In this document: positions 33,425 to 43,149 of the stretch, piece by piece
Layout of the letters: each line of letters begins with the position of its first letter
How positions within the stretch are numbered: position 1 is the stretch's first letter
Assembly: GCF_004331345.1 (NCBI RefSeq)
Contig: NZ_SJJZ01000006.1
Location: forward strand, 186,001 to 250,000
Length of the DNA: 64,000 bases
Direction: 5' to 3'
Source of the DNA: Kribbella soli
GTDB taxonomy: Bacteria; Actinomycetota; Actinomycetes; Propionibacteriales; Kribbellaceae
The notes under the pieces: generated by a model
Databases searched by the model: none
What the model saw: only the letters and a program-made list of their open reading frames with translations
Told to the model about the DNA's origin: nothing
Position numbers and translations under genes: made by a program

Positions 33425-36400
33425 GGGGCGAGCCTAAGATCCAGCAGATCCACTCCGACGAGGTAGCCGGTTGCTGCCCCGTTCTTGCCGGTAACTGTCA
33501 CCGCGAACTGGTGATCGCCCGCTGCCAACTGGACGGTGCCCAGCGCAACTGACTGTGTACCGACACCAGACGCCTGGTAGCCGTCGAAGCTGACCGCAGC
33601 GTTCCCATCGATCTGTAGGGCGACGATCCCGTAGTCGGCCGCCTTCGTCAGCACGGTCGACAGCTGGTACGAACCGGTTGTCGGAACGTTGAACCCGAAC
33701 ACGGTCTTGTCACCGGCCTTGGTCCCGTGGATCCACGCCTGCGCGCCACCCGACCAACTGACCCCGCAACAGTTGCCTTGCGGATCGACCGCGACAGTCG
33801 ACGACACCGGCGGCAGCATCGACTCCCCCTCGACCCGCAAGGTGCTACCGCTCGTGCCCTGCACAGCGCTCGACTTCGGACCCGTGTGACCGGCGAGGTC
33901 GACTGCTGCGATCCGGTACGTCCATGTCTCGTGCAGCCCGAGGCCACGGTGCAGGAAGCCGGGCAACGGCGACGTGCCGAGCAGCTTCTCCGCACCGCCC
34001 GCCTTCGCGCCGTACACGTTGTAGTGCGCGACTCCGCTGTCGTCGCCGACGTCGTTCCACGTCACGTTGATCGCGTTGTCGGAGCGACCGACGGCAGTCA
34101 CGCCGCCGACCGCGCCGGGCGCCCGGTTGTCGCTGTACGGCGCCGTCAACGACTGGACGACGTACGACGAAGCCGTCCACGCCGGCCCGCTCGGGCGGAG
34201 CTCGATGTCCAGGCGGCCCTTGCCGGATGTGATTGCTGCAGGCAACTGATAGTTGTCGTCGAGCCAGCGTTGATGAGTGTTGCCCAGCGGCTGCAGCCAG
34301 GTGCCTGCGTTCTTGCCGTTGACGATCACCTGCGCCGACTGGCCGGCGGCGTTCTGGTCGCTCGTCCGGCGGAGCGTGACGCCACGGTTCGCCGGATCGG
34401 TCTTCACACTGAAGCGGATCGGCTGCGTGCTGGAGCGAACCTGGTCGGTGAGGGTGATGTCGTCGTGATCACCTTCGTACACCGAGCTGAGATCCGCCTG
34501 GGTGCCGTTGTCGACGTACCCGTGCTGCTGACGGCTGTCCGCCGAGCCGGTGTCGATGCGGTCGGTCTCCCGGGCACCGAACTTTGACGCGGTGTACAGG
34601 AAGGCTGTCGAGCCGTAGATCGCCGGGTGGTCGTCCTGCTGGCCGTGCTCGATGCTGAAGTCGAGCTGGTTCTCGAAGGCGACCGAGTCGGTGATGTGCA
34701 GTCGCCATGCGCCGTCGCACTCGTTGGTGCAGAAACCGGCCCGGACCTCGTGCGCCGAGTTGCCGTGGAACGGGGTCGAGTAGGTGCCGGCGTTGAAGTA
34801 CCAGCCGGACTCGTAGTAGTCCTCGGTGCCGGTGCCGTGGATGGCCGGCGTCCGCTCGCCGTCGACGTACACCCGCTCGTCACCCTCCAGATAACCGCGA
34901 GTGTTGCCATCGGCAAGCAGTCCCTCCATGGTCTGCGAGACACCGACGAACTTGCCGCGGCCGGCCACGTCGGCGAATGTCCAGTCGCTGCCGTGCGTGG
35001 TCTCGCCGCGCGTCGAGATCGCGGTGAAGTACCCGATCTTCCCGGCCGCGAGGTCAGTCGCCTTGCGAGCGTCGCGAGCCGACGTCACCTCGGCCTGCCC
35101 CTTCAGCGGGTACGTCGTCTTGTTGACCAACGTGACCGTGGCGCGTGCGGCGTACGGCATCGGCCACCAGGCGGAGTACCAGCCGTCGGGGTCCATGGCG
35201 AAGAAGAGTGAGCGGACCGGGTTCTCGCCGAGACCGGAGCCGAAGAACTCGCCGAGCGGGGCGTCGACGCGCTTCTGGCCGTCGATCGTCACCTGCACCC
35301 GCACACCCGCCAGGAGCGTGTCGGACGGCTTGACGCGGGCGGCGTCCTCGTCCGTCGCGGCGTACGACATCGCGTGCTCGCCGCTCCAGTTCTGCTGGGT
35401 GATCGCGTACCCGTGGGCCTGCTCGTCGGCGACGTGGTTGGGCCCGACGTCGAGCGTGTCGGTGCGCTTCACCTGACCGCCGACCGTCGAGTCCGCCCAG
35501 TACGCGAACTCGTTGAAGTCCAGGTCGGACGAGACGAACTCGTTGGTGATCGTGATCTGCGACTTGCCCGCGGTCAGCGCGGCCGGGAGGTCGACGGACT
35601 GATCGTGCCACTGCGCACCCTGTGCCTTGAGTGGCGCCCACTCGCCGGCGGATGCGCCGTCGACGAGGATCTTCGCGCGCTGGTTGCCGATCCGCAGATC
35701 CATCCGGCGGGTCAGCTTCACGCCGGTGTTGGCCGGGTCGATCTTCAGCGTGAACGTGCTGCCGCCGAGGAATGCGCGACCGTCGTCGGCGAAGCTCTTC
35801 AGGTCGAGGCCGACGATGTCGGGCAGCTTCAGCCGCAGCGCGCTCAGCTCACCGGCACCGCGGGTGTCGGCCAGCGTCACCTGCTTGCCGGGGGCAAGGT
35901 TCAGCGGGGTGCTCGTGGTCCGCGCGTCGGGCCGCGCGGGCTTGGGATCCTTCGTGCCGGCCGCGTTGAGCAGCGCGAGCACGTCCTCGGCCTTGTCGCT
36001 CGGGTCGAAGGTCTGTACGCCGTTCGCGTCCGGGAACTGGCGGTAGTCGACGTGGTAGAAGTACGGGTTCGTCTGCGTGGTGATCCGCATCGACGAGCGG
36101 TACGGCATCGGGACGCGGATGTAGACGCCGCCACTGGTCTGTACGCCGTTCGCGACCAGCGGGTAGCTGAACGGTGCGCCGAGCTTGCCGTCGACGATGT
36201 CCTGCAGCGAACCGTGCAGGACCTGCTTGCCGTCGAGTTCGACCGTGATCGTGCCGGTCTTGGTGACGTTGCCCTCGTCGCGCGTGAACCAGATCGAGGC
36301 GACCTCACCGGGACCGCTGTCCTCGGCGATCACGCAGCCCGCGTCCGTCGTACGCAAGCAGGAATAGGTGCCGTCGAAGCCGTCGTTGTTCGTGCCGTCG

Positions 36401-36582
36401 CGGCCGAAGCTGGAGAACTGCTTGGTGCGGACGGCGGTCTGCAGCTCGGGCAGGCGGTCGAGGTTGCGGTACACCTCCCAACCGACCGGTCCGTTGCTCC
36501 CGGACGTGCTCGCCGAGGCTGACACCGAACCGGTCAGCATCAGCACCGAAGACATCAGGACCACGACAGCACGACGGAGCAT
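33421..36582 (-). CDS. Secreted DUF2961 (GH172-type) protein with C-terminal carbohydrate-binding module
   Basis: 1053 residues from the ATG at 36582 (GAAGGA upstream; in-frame starts to 36639 lack it). Signal peptide residues 1-25. The DUF2961 core covers the N-terminal part ([44 protein letters not shown]) and returns further on with [29 protein letters not shown] and [10 protein letters not shown] fibronectin-type III domain ([11 protein letters not shown] onward) and a CBM-like beta-sandwich ([10 protein letters not shown] to the end) follow. Characterised GH172 enzymes act on difructose anhydride and arabinan-type furanosides, so a secreted furanosidase is the best inference. A LacI-type palindrome lies at 36604-36615. 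Confidence 0.82.
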   Translation of the reverse strand: MLRRAVVVLMSSVLMLTGSVSASASTSGSNGPVGWEVYRNLDRLPELQTAVRTKQFSSFGRDGTNNDGFDGTYSCLRTTDAGCVIAEDSGPGEVASIWFTRDEGNVTKTGTITVELDGKQVLHGSLQDIVDGKLGAPFSYPLVANGVQTSGGVYIRVPMPYRSSMRITTQTNPYFYHVDYRQFPDANGVQTFDPSDKAEDVLALLNAAGTKDPKPARPDARTTSTPLNLAPGKQVTLADTRGAGELSALRLKLPDIVGLDLKSFADDGRAFLGGSTFTLKIDPANTGVKLTRRMDLRIGNQRAKILVDGASAGEWAPLKAQGAQWHDQSVDLPAALTAGKSQITITNEFVSSDLDFNEFAYWADSTVGGQVKRTDTLDVGPNHVADEQAHGYAITQQNWSGEHAMSYAATDEDAARVKPSDTLLAGVRVQVTIDGQKRVDAPLGEFFGSGLGENPVRSLFFAMDPDGWYSAWWPMPYAARATVTLVNKTTYPLKGQAEVTSARDARKATDLAAGKIGYFTAISTRGETTHGSDWTFADVAGRGKFVGVSQTMEGLLADGNTRGYLEGDERVYVDGERTPAIHGTGTEDYYESGWYFNAGTYSTPFHGNSAHEVRAGFCTNECDGAWRLHITDSVAFENQLDFSIEHGQQDDHPAIYGSTAFLYTASKFGARETDRIDTGSADSRQQHGYVDNGTQADLSSVYEGDHDDITLTDQVRSSTQPIRFSVKTDPANRGVTLRRTSDQNAAGQSAQVIVNGKNAGTWLQPLGNTHQRWLDDNYQLPAAITSGKGRLDIELRPSGPAWTASSYVVQSLTAPYSDNRAPGAVGGVTAVGRSDNAINVTWNDVGDDSGVAHYNVYGAKAGGAEKLLGTSPLPGFLHRGLGLHETWTYRIAAVDLAGHTGPKSSAVQGTSGSTLRVEGESMLPPVSSTVAVDPQGNCCGVSWSGGAQAWIHGTKAGDKTVFGFNVPTTGSYQLSTVLTKAADYGIVALQIDGNAAVSFDGYQASGVGTQSVALGTVQLAAGDHQFAVTVTGKNGAATGYLVGVDLLDLRLAP

Positions 36583-36603
36583 GGGCGGTTTCCTTCGTGA
36601 TGG

Positions 36604-36615
36604 GAAATCGATTTC
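36604..36615. promoter_or_regulatory. LacI-type operator GAAATCGATTTC
   Basis: A perfect 12-bp palindrome with central CG, 22 bases before the secreted glycosidase start. AT-rich arms with a central CG are the usual LacI/GalR-family target. No LacI gene occurs in the window, so the regulator would act in trans. Confidence 0.55.
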
Positions 36616-36748
36616 TGAGATGTTTACCATCGTTGTCACCGCTTTGAGAAGAGCTCACCGGTGTCCAGTTGCCGAGCCCGCTGCGGAGCGCCCTTGCCGG
36701 GCAGGCGAGACTTGGTCCGCACACAACTCGAGACTGCGGGAGATTTCG

Positions 36749-38188
36749 ATGAGTTCTGCCAAAGCCCAGATCGGCGTCACCGGCCTCGCGGTGATGGGCC
36801 GCAACCTGGCCCGGAACCTCGCGCGCAACGGGTTCCGCGTCGCCCTCCACAACCGCTCCCAGGCCCGCACCGACGCGCTGGTCGCGGAGTTCGGCTCCGA
36901 GGGCGAGTTCATTCCCTCCACGGACCTGGCGGGTTTCGTCGAGTCGCTGGAGCCGCCGCGCAAGGTGATCATCATGGTCAAGGCCGGCGCACCGACCGAC
37001 GCGGTCATCGACGAACTGGTGCCGCTGCTCGCCGAGGGCGACATCGTCGTCGACGCCGGTAACGCGCATTTCGCCGACACCCGGCGCCGCGAGGCCGCGC
37101 TGAAGGAGAAGGGCCTGCACTTCGTCGGCAGCGGCGTCTCCGGCGGCGAGGAGGGCGCGCTGAACGGCCCGAGCATCATGCCGGGCGGCTCACCGGAGTC
37201 GTACGCGGCGCTGGAGCCGATGCTGACCAAGATCTCCGCGCACGTGAACGGCGAGCCGTGCTGCGTGCACGTCGGCCCGGACGGTGCCGGCCACTTCGTG
37301 AAGATGCTGCACAACGGCATCGAGTACGCCGACATGCAGCTGATCGCGGAGGCGTACGACCTGCTCCGGCACGTCCTCGGTCTGTCCCCGACGGAGCTCG
37401 CGGAAGTGTTCCGGGACTGGAACACCGGCGACCTCGAGTCGTTCCTGATCGAGATCACCGCCGAGGTCCTCAGCCAGACCGATCCCACCACGGGCGGCTC
37501 GTTCGTGGACGTCGTCCTCGACCAGGCGGAGCAGAAGGGCACCGGCCGGTGGACCGTACAGTCGTCGCTCGACCTGGGCATCCCGGTCAGCGGTATGGCC
37601 GAGGCGGTGTTCGCGCGGTCCCTGTCGGGTGACGTCGTACGGCGGGAGGCCGCGGCCGGCGTACTGCCCGGGCCTGGGGACGTGAAGGCGGAGGTTGACC
37701 GGGACGCGTTCATCGACGACGTACGGCACGCGCTGTACTCGTCGAAGCTGGTCGCGTACGCGCAGGGCTTCGACGCGATCCGGGCGGCCAGCGACGAGTA
37801 CGGCTGGAACATCGACCTCGGCGCGATGGCGAAGATCTGGCGGGGCGGCTGCATCATCCGGGCGCGGTTCCTGGACCGCATCATGGAGGCGTACGACCGC
37901 AACCCGGAACTGCCGTCACTGCTGGTCGACGACTACTTCCGGGATGCGGTCACGAGCGGCCAGGACGCGTGGCGCCGAGTGGTGGCGACCGCGGCGACCG
38001 TCGGCGTACCGGCTCCTGGGTTCTCGGCGGCGCTCTCGTACTACGACGGCCTGCGGGCGGAGCGGCTGCCTGCTGCTCTGATCCAGGGGCTGCGCGACCT
38101 GTTCGGAGCGCACACCTACAAGCGCGTCGACCGTGAGGGCAACTTCCACCTGGAGTGGTCCGGCGACCGCTCCGAGGCGACCGCGTAG
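36749..38188 (+). CDS. gnd: 6-phosphogluconate dehydrogenase, NADP-dependent, decarboxylating
   Basis: 479 residues, the long tetrapolymer/dimer form. GLAVMGRNLA at 12-21 binds NADP; GSGVSGGEEGA and MLHNGIEYADMQLIAEAYDLL are the substrate and catalytic (Lys, Asn) regions; the C-terminal part has WRGGCIIRA and AALSYYDGLRAERLPAALIQ. It oxidises 6-phosphogluconate to ribulose-5-phosphate, CO2 and NADPH in the pentose phosphate pathway. Not clustered with zwf/opcA. Its last 73 bases overlap the convergent MFS gene. Confidence 0.96.
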   Translation: MSSAKAQIGVTGLAVMGRNLARNLARNGFRVALHNRSQARTDALVAEFGSEGEFIPSTDLAGFVESLEPPRKVIIMVKAGAPTDAVIDELVPLLAEGDIVVDAGNAHFADTRRREAALKEKGLHFVGSGVSGGEEGALNGPSIMPGGSPESYAALEPMLTKISAHVNGEPCCVHVGPDGAGHFVKMLHNGIEYADMQLIAEAYDLLRHVLGLSPTELAEVFRDWNTGDLESFLIEITAEVLSQTDPTTGGSFVDVVLDQAEQKGTGRWTVQSSLDLGIPVSGMAEAVFARSLSGDVVRREAAAGVLPGPGDVKAEVDRDAFIDDVRHALYSSKLVAYAQGFDAIRAASDEYGWNIDLGAMAKIWRGGCIIRARFLDRIMEAYDRNPELPSLLVDDYFRDAVTSGQDAWRRVVATAATVGVPAPGFSAALSYYDGLRAERLPAALIQGLRDLFGAHTYKRVDREGNFHLEWSGDRSEATA

Positions 38189-39552
38189 ACAGCAACCGCA
38201 GCAACACACAGGAAGCCCGCCGCTCCGACGCCGGCCACGTTGAACCCGTGGACGGCGTCGGAGTGCGCGGCCACTGTTCCGGCGACTGTGCTGAGCAGCG
38301 CCGTACCCACTGATGCTCCGACCTGCTGGGACGTCATGACCATGGCGCCGGCAACTGCACTGTCGGCACCAGCGCCGAGGGTGGCGGTGCTGTTGGCCGT
38401 GACCAGGACCCAGCCGGTGCCCAAACCGACCAGCAGGAACACCGGCATGACCTGCAGCCAGTAGTTGGAGTCCGGGCGCAGGAGACCGAGCAGTGCGAGA
38501 CCTGCCGCGATGGTCAGCAGTCCAGGGCAGATGAGCGCGCGCACGCTCGCTTTGGCCAGCAGGCGGCTCACCGCACGTACGCCGACCATCAGTCCGACTG
38601 TCAGCGGCAGGAAACTCAGACCGGCGCGGATCGGCGAGTAGTGGCGGACGGTCTGCAGGTAGAACGTCAGGAAGAACAGGGCAGCGAACATGCCGATCGC
38701 CAGGCTGAAGACGGCCAGGTACGAGGCACCTCGCTTGCGGTCTCGCACCACTCGCAGCGGCAGCAGTGGGGACGCCACTCGGGTCTGCACTGCCAGAAAC
38801 GCAGCTAGTAGTGCCACACCGGCAGCCAATGACACGTACGTCGCGGGCGCGCTCCAGCCGTTCGACTCCGCTCGGCCGAATCCGAACACCACTGCCATCA
38901 GCCCAGTGGTAGCCAGCAGCGCACCTAGTACGTCGACGCGCACGCCGCTAGTGCGTTGCACCGGAGGTACGGCGTACAGGACACCAGCCGCGGCCAGTGC
39001 AGCGATGGGGAGGTTGACGTACATGGACCAGCGCCAGTCCAGGTACTCCGTCAACACGCCGCCGGCCAGGATGCCCAGTCCGGACGCACTGCCCATGACG
39101 GCGCCGTAGATCCCGAACGCCTTTCCACGCTCCTCCGGCGCCGGGAACGAGGCGGCGAGCGTTGCCAGCACGGCTGGAGTCAGCAACGCACCGAAGACGC
39201 CCTGCAGCACACGTCCGGTGAGCAGCATCGCCCCACCGGTCGCTGCCCCACCGAGCGCGGAGGCCAGTGCGAATCCGGTCAGCCCGATCAAGAGCGCTCG
39301 CCGCCGCCCGATCAGGTCGCTCATCCGTCCACCGAGCAGCAGAAGTCCGCCGTACCCCAGCGCGAAGAGGGTGATCACCCACTGCCTAGACGGATCCGAC
39401 AACCCCAGGTCCTGCTGCATCGACGGCAACGCGATGTTCACGATCGTCAGATCGATCCCCACCATCAACTGCGCCGTGGCCACCGCCCCGAGCGCCCACC
39501 ACCGCCGCGTGAGCACCGGCGACGGTGCGATTTGTGTCTTGAGTTCGCTCAT
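38116..39552 (-). CDS. MFS drug-exporter-type transporter (DHA2, 14 TM)
   Basis: 478 residues from the ATG at 39552 (AAGG six bases upstream). Motif A is GGRMSDLIGRRRALLIG, motif C is GIYGAVMGSASGLGILAGGVLTEY, and the signature GIDLTIVNIALPSM is in TM1, as in the QacA/EmrB family. 14 helices are expected. It exports toxic compounds with proton motive force. Divergent from the TetR gene at 39623 across a 70-bp region with a strong inverted repeat, so it is probably that regulator's target. It converges deep into gnd. Confidence 0.9.
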   Translation of the reverse strand: MSELKTQIAPSPVLTRRWWALGAVATAQLMVGIDLTIVNIALPSMQQDLGLSDPSRQWVITLFALGYGGLLLLGGRMSDLIGRRRALLIGLTGFALASALGGAATGGAMLLTGRVLQGVFGALLTPAVLATLAASFPAPEERGKAFGIYGAVMGSASGLGILAGGVLTEYLDWRWSMYVNLPIAALAAAGVLYAVPPVQRTSGVRVDVLGALLATTGLMAVVFGFGRAESNGWSAPATYVSLAAGVALLAAFLAVQTRVASPLLPLRVVRDRKRGASYLAVFSLAIGMFAALFFLTFYLQTVRHYSPIRAGLSFLPLTVGLMVGVRAVSRLLAKASVRALICPGLLTIAAGLALLGLLRPDSNYWLQVMPVFLLVGLGTGWVLVTANSTATLGAGADSAVAGAMVMTSQQVGASVGTALLSTVAGTVAAHSDAVHGFNVAGVGAAGFLCVAAVAVYAVASERSPDHSRWKLPSRSTRL

Positions 39553-39587
39553 GGTCATCCTTAAGTGAACAGCTGTAGTGCTACGAC

Positions 39588-39615
39588 TGTAAGGCAACGT
39601 GCGTTGCAATACAAT
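39588..39615. promoter_or_regulatory. TetR-type operator and overlapping leaderless promoter
   Basis: TGTAAGGCAACG and CGTTGCAATACA flank TG and match at 10 of 12 positions as an inverted repeat. TACAAT (39610-39615) fits a -10 and would start the tetR transcript at its ATG (39623). The operator covers that promoter and lies between the two divergent genes, so autoregulation and exporter control follow naturally. Confidence 0.65.
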
Positions 39616-39622
39616 CGGGTTC

Positions 39623-40240
39623 ATGGACGCTGGGACGACGCGGAGCCGGAACCGGCGCGGGCAGGGCGAGCTCCTGCGGCGCGAGATCATCGACGCCGCG
39701 TTGCGGATGCTGAACGAGCTCGGCGACGACGAGGCACTCTCGCTGCGCGCGGTCGCTCGCGAGGTCGGGATCGCGGCGACCTCGGTGTACATCCACTTCA
39801 CCGATCGCGACGAGCTCGTGTTCGCGGCGCTCGAACAATCCACCGCCGACCTGCTGCGCGACCTCGAACAGGCCGAGGCGAGCGGCGGCGACGATCCGGT
39901 ACGCCGATTACGCGCACGCGTGCTGTTCCTCGGTGCTTGGTCGCGCGAGTACGCCGGCCTCTACAAGGTGCTGCACGAGAGCACGCTGAACCGGCGGATG
40001 CACCTGGTCTTCAAGGAGGAGCTGTCAGTCCGGGCGATCGCCGCCGTTCAGGCCTGCATGGACGCAGGGCTCGCACCGGCGGACGACGCGGCAGCTGTGG
40101 CGCTCGACCTGCGCTCGGCGGTGCACGGCGCGGTCTCGATCCGCATCAACGAGCCGGAGGCCGATCTGCCGCCCCTGGAGGACCAGGTCGATCGTTTTCT
40201 CTGCAGGCTGGTTGGCGTGCCAATCGAACATGTGTTCTAA
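39623..40240 (+). CDS. TetR-family repressor
   Basis: 205 residues. The HTH at about 22-60 has LRREIIDAALRMLNELG and LSLRAVAREVGIAATSVYIHFTDRDELVFA, the canonical TetR helix 2/3. The C-terminal ligand domain (TetR_C_33-like) covers 85-200. Likely represses the divergent MFS exporter and itself through the site at 39588-39613. No ribosome site precedes the ATG, consistent with leaderless translation. Confidence 0.9.
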   Translation: MDAGTTRSRNRRGQGELLRREIIDAALRMLNELGDDEALSLRAVAREVGIAATSVYIHFTDRDELVFAALEQSTADLLRDLEQAEASGGDDPVRRLRARVLFLGAWSREYAGLYKVLHESTLNRRMHLVFKEELSVRAIAAVQACMDAGLAPADDAAAVALDLRSAVHGAVSIRINEPEADLPPLEDQVDRFLCRLVGVPIEHVF

Positions 40241-40279
40241 TGGTCGTCCGCGTCAGTTCCGAAGGAGATCGCCGCAACG

Positions 40280-40726
40280 ATGACTGTAGACACTCTGGCA
40301 GTTGAGACGCCGTCCGACCTCGCCGACACTCCCGACCCGATCAACCTGTCGACGGCCGCCCCCGAATCCACCTCCACCCCAGCGCCGGCCGAGCCCGCGG
40401 AGCCCACCGAGGCCGTGAAGCCGAAGAAGGCGCCGGCCAAGAAGGCCGCGAGCAAGAAGACGAAGACCATCGAGCTGACGCTGACCGTCACCGGTACGGC
40501 GGACGGTGAGTGGCGCGCCGAGCTGAAGCAGGGCACGACGTACCTGGCCCGCGACCTGGCCGTTGCCGCGGCCGCGGTGTCGCGTGCGGCGAAGGAGCTG
40601 CACGAGGACCTGTCGACCCCGATCGACGAGGTCATCGAGGAGGCTCGCTCCCAGCAGGCTGCCAAGGTCGCCGCCCTCGAAGCCGAACTCGAAGCCGCCC
40701 GCAAGGCCCTCGCCGACCTCGACTGA
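40280..40726 (+). CDS. Ala/Pro/Lys-rich protein with C-terminal coiled coil
   Basis: 148 residues, ATG with GAAGGAG upstream. The first ~65 residues are low-complexity (PAEPAEPTEAVKPKKAPAKK and AASKKTKT), like histone H1 tails. Residues 65-105 form a small domain (IELTLTVTGTADGEWRAEL), and the end is a helical, acidic coiled-coil (EEARSQQAAKVAALEAELEA). A DUF6319-type assignment is possible but I am not sure. A nucleic-acid-binding role is suggested by the lysine-rich tail. A terminator follows at 40809. Confidence 0.7.
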   Translation: MTVDTLAVETPSDLADTPDPINLSTAAPESTSTPAPAEPAEPTEAVKPKKAPAKKAASKKTKTIELTLTVTGTADGEWRAELKQGTTYLARDLAVAAAAVSRAAKELHEDLSTPIDEVIEEARSQQAAKVAALEAELEAARKALADLD

Positions 40727-41192
40727 GCGCCCGCCTGATCCCGCCTGATCCCGACGACAGGCTCCCCGTGGCCGGTCACCTTCCCTGATCAACCACGGGC
40801 AGGAAATGCAGAACCCGTCCGCAACCGTGTGAGGTGGTTGCGGGCGGGTTCTGACGATTTACTGAAGCTGTCCTAAACCTGCTGCGCGTCGACCCCGTTG
40901 CCCACCGCAACAACCTGACGCGCGCCTCTTGGAGTGGTGGACAGGACCTGGGACGGCGTGGCTGCGCGCGGGAACCGGGGCTGCGCCCGCGTGGCGGGTG
41001 CATTGAACAGGTTATTTCCTGTCCGGCCACACGAGTTCCTGTGCACCGGGCGAGTGGAGGCCAGGGCTGGTGTGACTGAAACGGCACGCCGGGGTGGTGG
41101 GCGGGGGTGGTGGGTTGGCCTTACCGTGGGTGACCTGGGCCGGGTCGGTGGGCCTTGATCTGGTTGGCCGCTCCGGGGTGAGAAGGGGTCAG
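40727..41192. other. 466-bp intergenic stretch
   Basis: No convincing gene. It contains the hairpin at 40809-40853, a GAACAGG-N6-CCTGTCC inverted repeat at 41005-41024 and a direct repeat TTCCTGTSC at 41016 and 41036. The last 100 bases are strongly G-rich. Confidence 0.5.
40809..40853 (+). terminator. 18-bp hairpin terminator
   Basis: Arms CAGAACCCGTCCGCAACC and GGTTGCGGGCGGGTTCTG, with one G-T pair, around a 9-nt loop, about 80 bases after the stop of 40280-40726. Confidence 0.75.
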
Positions 41193-41729
41193 ATGAGCAC
41201 TTTCCAGGACTTGGGTTCGCTGCTGATGGTGCGCGGCGCCGACGAGATCGACCACGCGGGCGGAAGCCTGTACGTCCACCTGCACCGCGTGGCCAAGCGC
41301 CTCAGCTCCCTCGGTGCGTCCGACACTCTGGTGCTGGGTGGCCTCGCCCACGCCGCGTACGGGACCGACGGCTTCCCGACCCACCTCTTCGACTGGCAGA
41401 CCGAACGCCCGGTCCTGGAGTCGGTGATCGGCACCGAGGCCGAGCTGCTCGTCTACCGGTACGGCGCCTGCGACCGGGAGACCACCTGGCGCGACCTCGC
41501 CGAGCACCGCACCGTGACGGACCGCTTCACCGGTACGTCGGAGGAGCTCGGCAGCGAGGACCTCCGCGACTTCGTCGACCTGACCATCGTCAACGAACTC
41601 GACGTCCTCGACCACGACGCGAAGCGTGCCCTCAAGCTGCGCCCGTTCCTCCAGGAACAGATTCCGCGCTGGCAGTCCCTCGCCTCCCCCGCAGTCCTCA
41701 CCGAGTCGCAGCGCATCCTCCAGCTGTAA
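41193..41729 (+). CDS. Conserved protein with GLAHAAYGT motif (DUF6817-type)
   Basis: 178 residues from the ATG at 41193 (GAAGGGG upstream). Landmarks are GGSLYVHLHRVAKRLSSLGA, LVLGGLAHAAYGTDGF and VYRYGACDRETTW, a pattern also seen in plant and bacterial proteins grouped as DUF6817. The spaced histidines (HLH, AHAAYG) and Asp/Glu residues suggest an HD-type metal site, but activity is unknown. Followed closely by the hydrolase at 41755. Confidence 0.65.
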   Translation: MSTFQDLGSLLMVRGADEIDHAGGSLYVHLHRVAKRLSSLGASDTLVLGGLAHAAYGTDGFPTHLFDWQTERPVLESVIGTEAELLVYRYGACDRETTWRDLAEHRTVTDRFTGTSEELGSEDLRDFVDLTIVNELDVLDHDAKRALKLRPFLQEQIPRWQSLASPAVLTESQRILQL

Positions 41730-41754
41730 ACGAGGGCCTGTAAAACTAAGACCT

Positions 41755-42684
41755 GTGAAACGGTTCCTGTGGCGGGGGTTCTTGGGACTTCTCGGGCTCT
41801 GGCTGGTCGTCACCGCGGCATCTCTCGGCTACAACCTCGTCACCAACGGAACCGCAGCACCTCCACCCGGCCTCAAGTACGTGCAGGCCGGCGACGTCAA
41901 CACCCGCTACGACACCTGGGGTACGTCGGGAGCACCCGTCGTACTCGTGCACGGGTCGGCGGAGTCCGTCGACACGTGGTCGCGGCTGGTACCGCTGCTC
42001 GCCACCAACCATCGCGTGTACGCGTACGACATCACCGGCTACGGGTACTCCGAGCGCAAGGCGCCGTACACGGTCGAGCATCTCGCGGCGCAGCTGCTCG
42101 GGTTCCTGGACGCGATGCATCTCGGCGGGCCGGGTCAGCCGCGGCCGATCCTGGTCGGGCACTCGCTCGGCGCGGGGATCGCGGCCGAGGCGACGCTGGA
42201 GGCGCCGGACCGGATCGGCGGGATCATGTTCCTCGACGGTGACGGGCTGCCGCTGCCGGGCGGGCAGGCCGGGCCGCCGCGCTGGCTGATCGTCCCGCCG
42301 TACCGGACGTCGCTGTTCCGGCTGGTGCTCAACCAGGGCTGGCTGCTGAAGAAGATCTACAACAACGTCTGCTCCCCCGACTGCCCGGAGATGGTTGTCG
42401 ACGATTGGACCCGCCCGTTCCGGCAGCCCGGCGCCGAGAAGGCTGTCTGGCAGATGACCGCGCACGGCATCCCCGCGGTCGCCCCCGAGCGGCTGGCGAA
42501 GCTGAGCGCTCTGAAGCTCCCCAAAGCGGTCGTTTTCGGCGTCGACGACACGAACGGCGGCAACCCGGCCGAGACCGCGACCCGCATCGGAGCCCCCGCG
42601 CCGACGCTGATCCCGAACGCCAACCACCTCACTCCGATCTCCAACCCGGCCGAGGTGGCGGCCGCGATCAACGCACTTCGCTGA
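41755..42684 (+). CDS. Membrane-anchored alpha/beta hydrolase
   Basis: 309 residues from a GTG 25 bases after the previous stop. One N-terminal TM helix (FLGLLGLWLVVTAASLGY) is followed by the hydrolase fold: HGSAES at 66-71 for the oxyanion hole, GHSLGAG with Ser137 as nucleophile, a candidate Asp in FGVDDTN, and His in NANHLTPI. It acts on an ester-like substrate at the outer face of the membrane; the substrate is unknown. Likely co-transcribed with 41193-41729. Confidence 0.85.
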   Translation: MKRFLWRGFLGLLGLWLVVTAASLGYNLVTNGTAAPPPGLKYVQAGDVNTRYDTWGTSGAPVVLVHGSAESVDTWSRLVPLLATNHRVYAYDITGYGYSERKAPYTVEHLAAQLLGFLDAMHLGGPGQPRPILVGHSLGAGIAAEATLEAPDRIGGIMFLDGDGLPLPGGQAGPPRWLIVPPYRTSLFRLVLNQGWLLKKIYNNVCSPDCPEMVVDDWTRPFRQPGAEKAVWQMTAHGIPAVAPERLAKLSALKLPKAVVFGVDDTNGGNPAETATRIGAPAPTLIPNANHLTPISNPAEVAAAINALR

Positions 42685-42741
42685 GCGCAGACGCCGCATT
42701 GATTCCTGGAAATCCGGCGACCTACGACGGATGATCGGGAT

Positions 42742-43149
42742 ATGGCCCGTTACGAAGTGGTTGCGCGCGCGAAGCCCGATCGTCGACTGTCCAACGCCGA
42801 CTACATCGACCTCGCCCTGAACTCGTGGTCCTTGGACAAGGGCCTGCGGTTCCAGCGGATCGAGGACCTGCCGGACGGGACGATCGCGGTCGTCCTGCAG
42901 CAGAAGATGTCGCCGCGCAAGCACGACACCGCCTGCGCGATGGCGAACCGGAGCCTCGCCCAGCTCGGGATCCCGGCCAGTCAGGTCCAGCAGATCGACC
43001 TGCACCGGATGACCCGCAAGGGCGGCCGTGCGCTGGTCCGCTCGTGGGTCGGCCCCGACAACCCGCCCGGCCCCGGCACCGCCGGCGACCGCGAGCCGCG
43101 GCGTCCGAAGCCGACGCCGCCGCACCTGCGGGCCTACCTCAAGGAGTGA
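42742..43149 (+). CDS. Conserved hypothetical protein
   Basis: 135 residues; compact N-terminal domain (LSNADYIDLALNSWSLDKG, DLPDGTIAVVLQQKMSPRK, MANRSLAQLGIPASQV) and a proline/arginine-rich tail ending THLRAYLKE-like (PPHLRAYLKE). No family recognised. The end overlaps the convergent PIG-L gene by 11 bp. Confidence 0.6.
   Translation: MARYEVVARAKPDRRLSNADYIDLALNSWSLDKGLRFQRIEDLPDGTIAVVLQQKMSPRKHDTACAMANRSLAQLGIPASQVQQIDLHRMTRKGGRALVRSWVGPDNPPGPGTAGDREPRRPKPTPPHLRAYLKE

Noticed and set aside
40776-41087. 103-codon reverse frame in the 466-bp gap
   Set aside because: Crosses the terminator hairpin, is rich in Pro/Arg/Ser and resembles no family.
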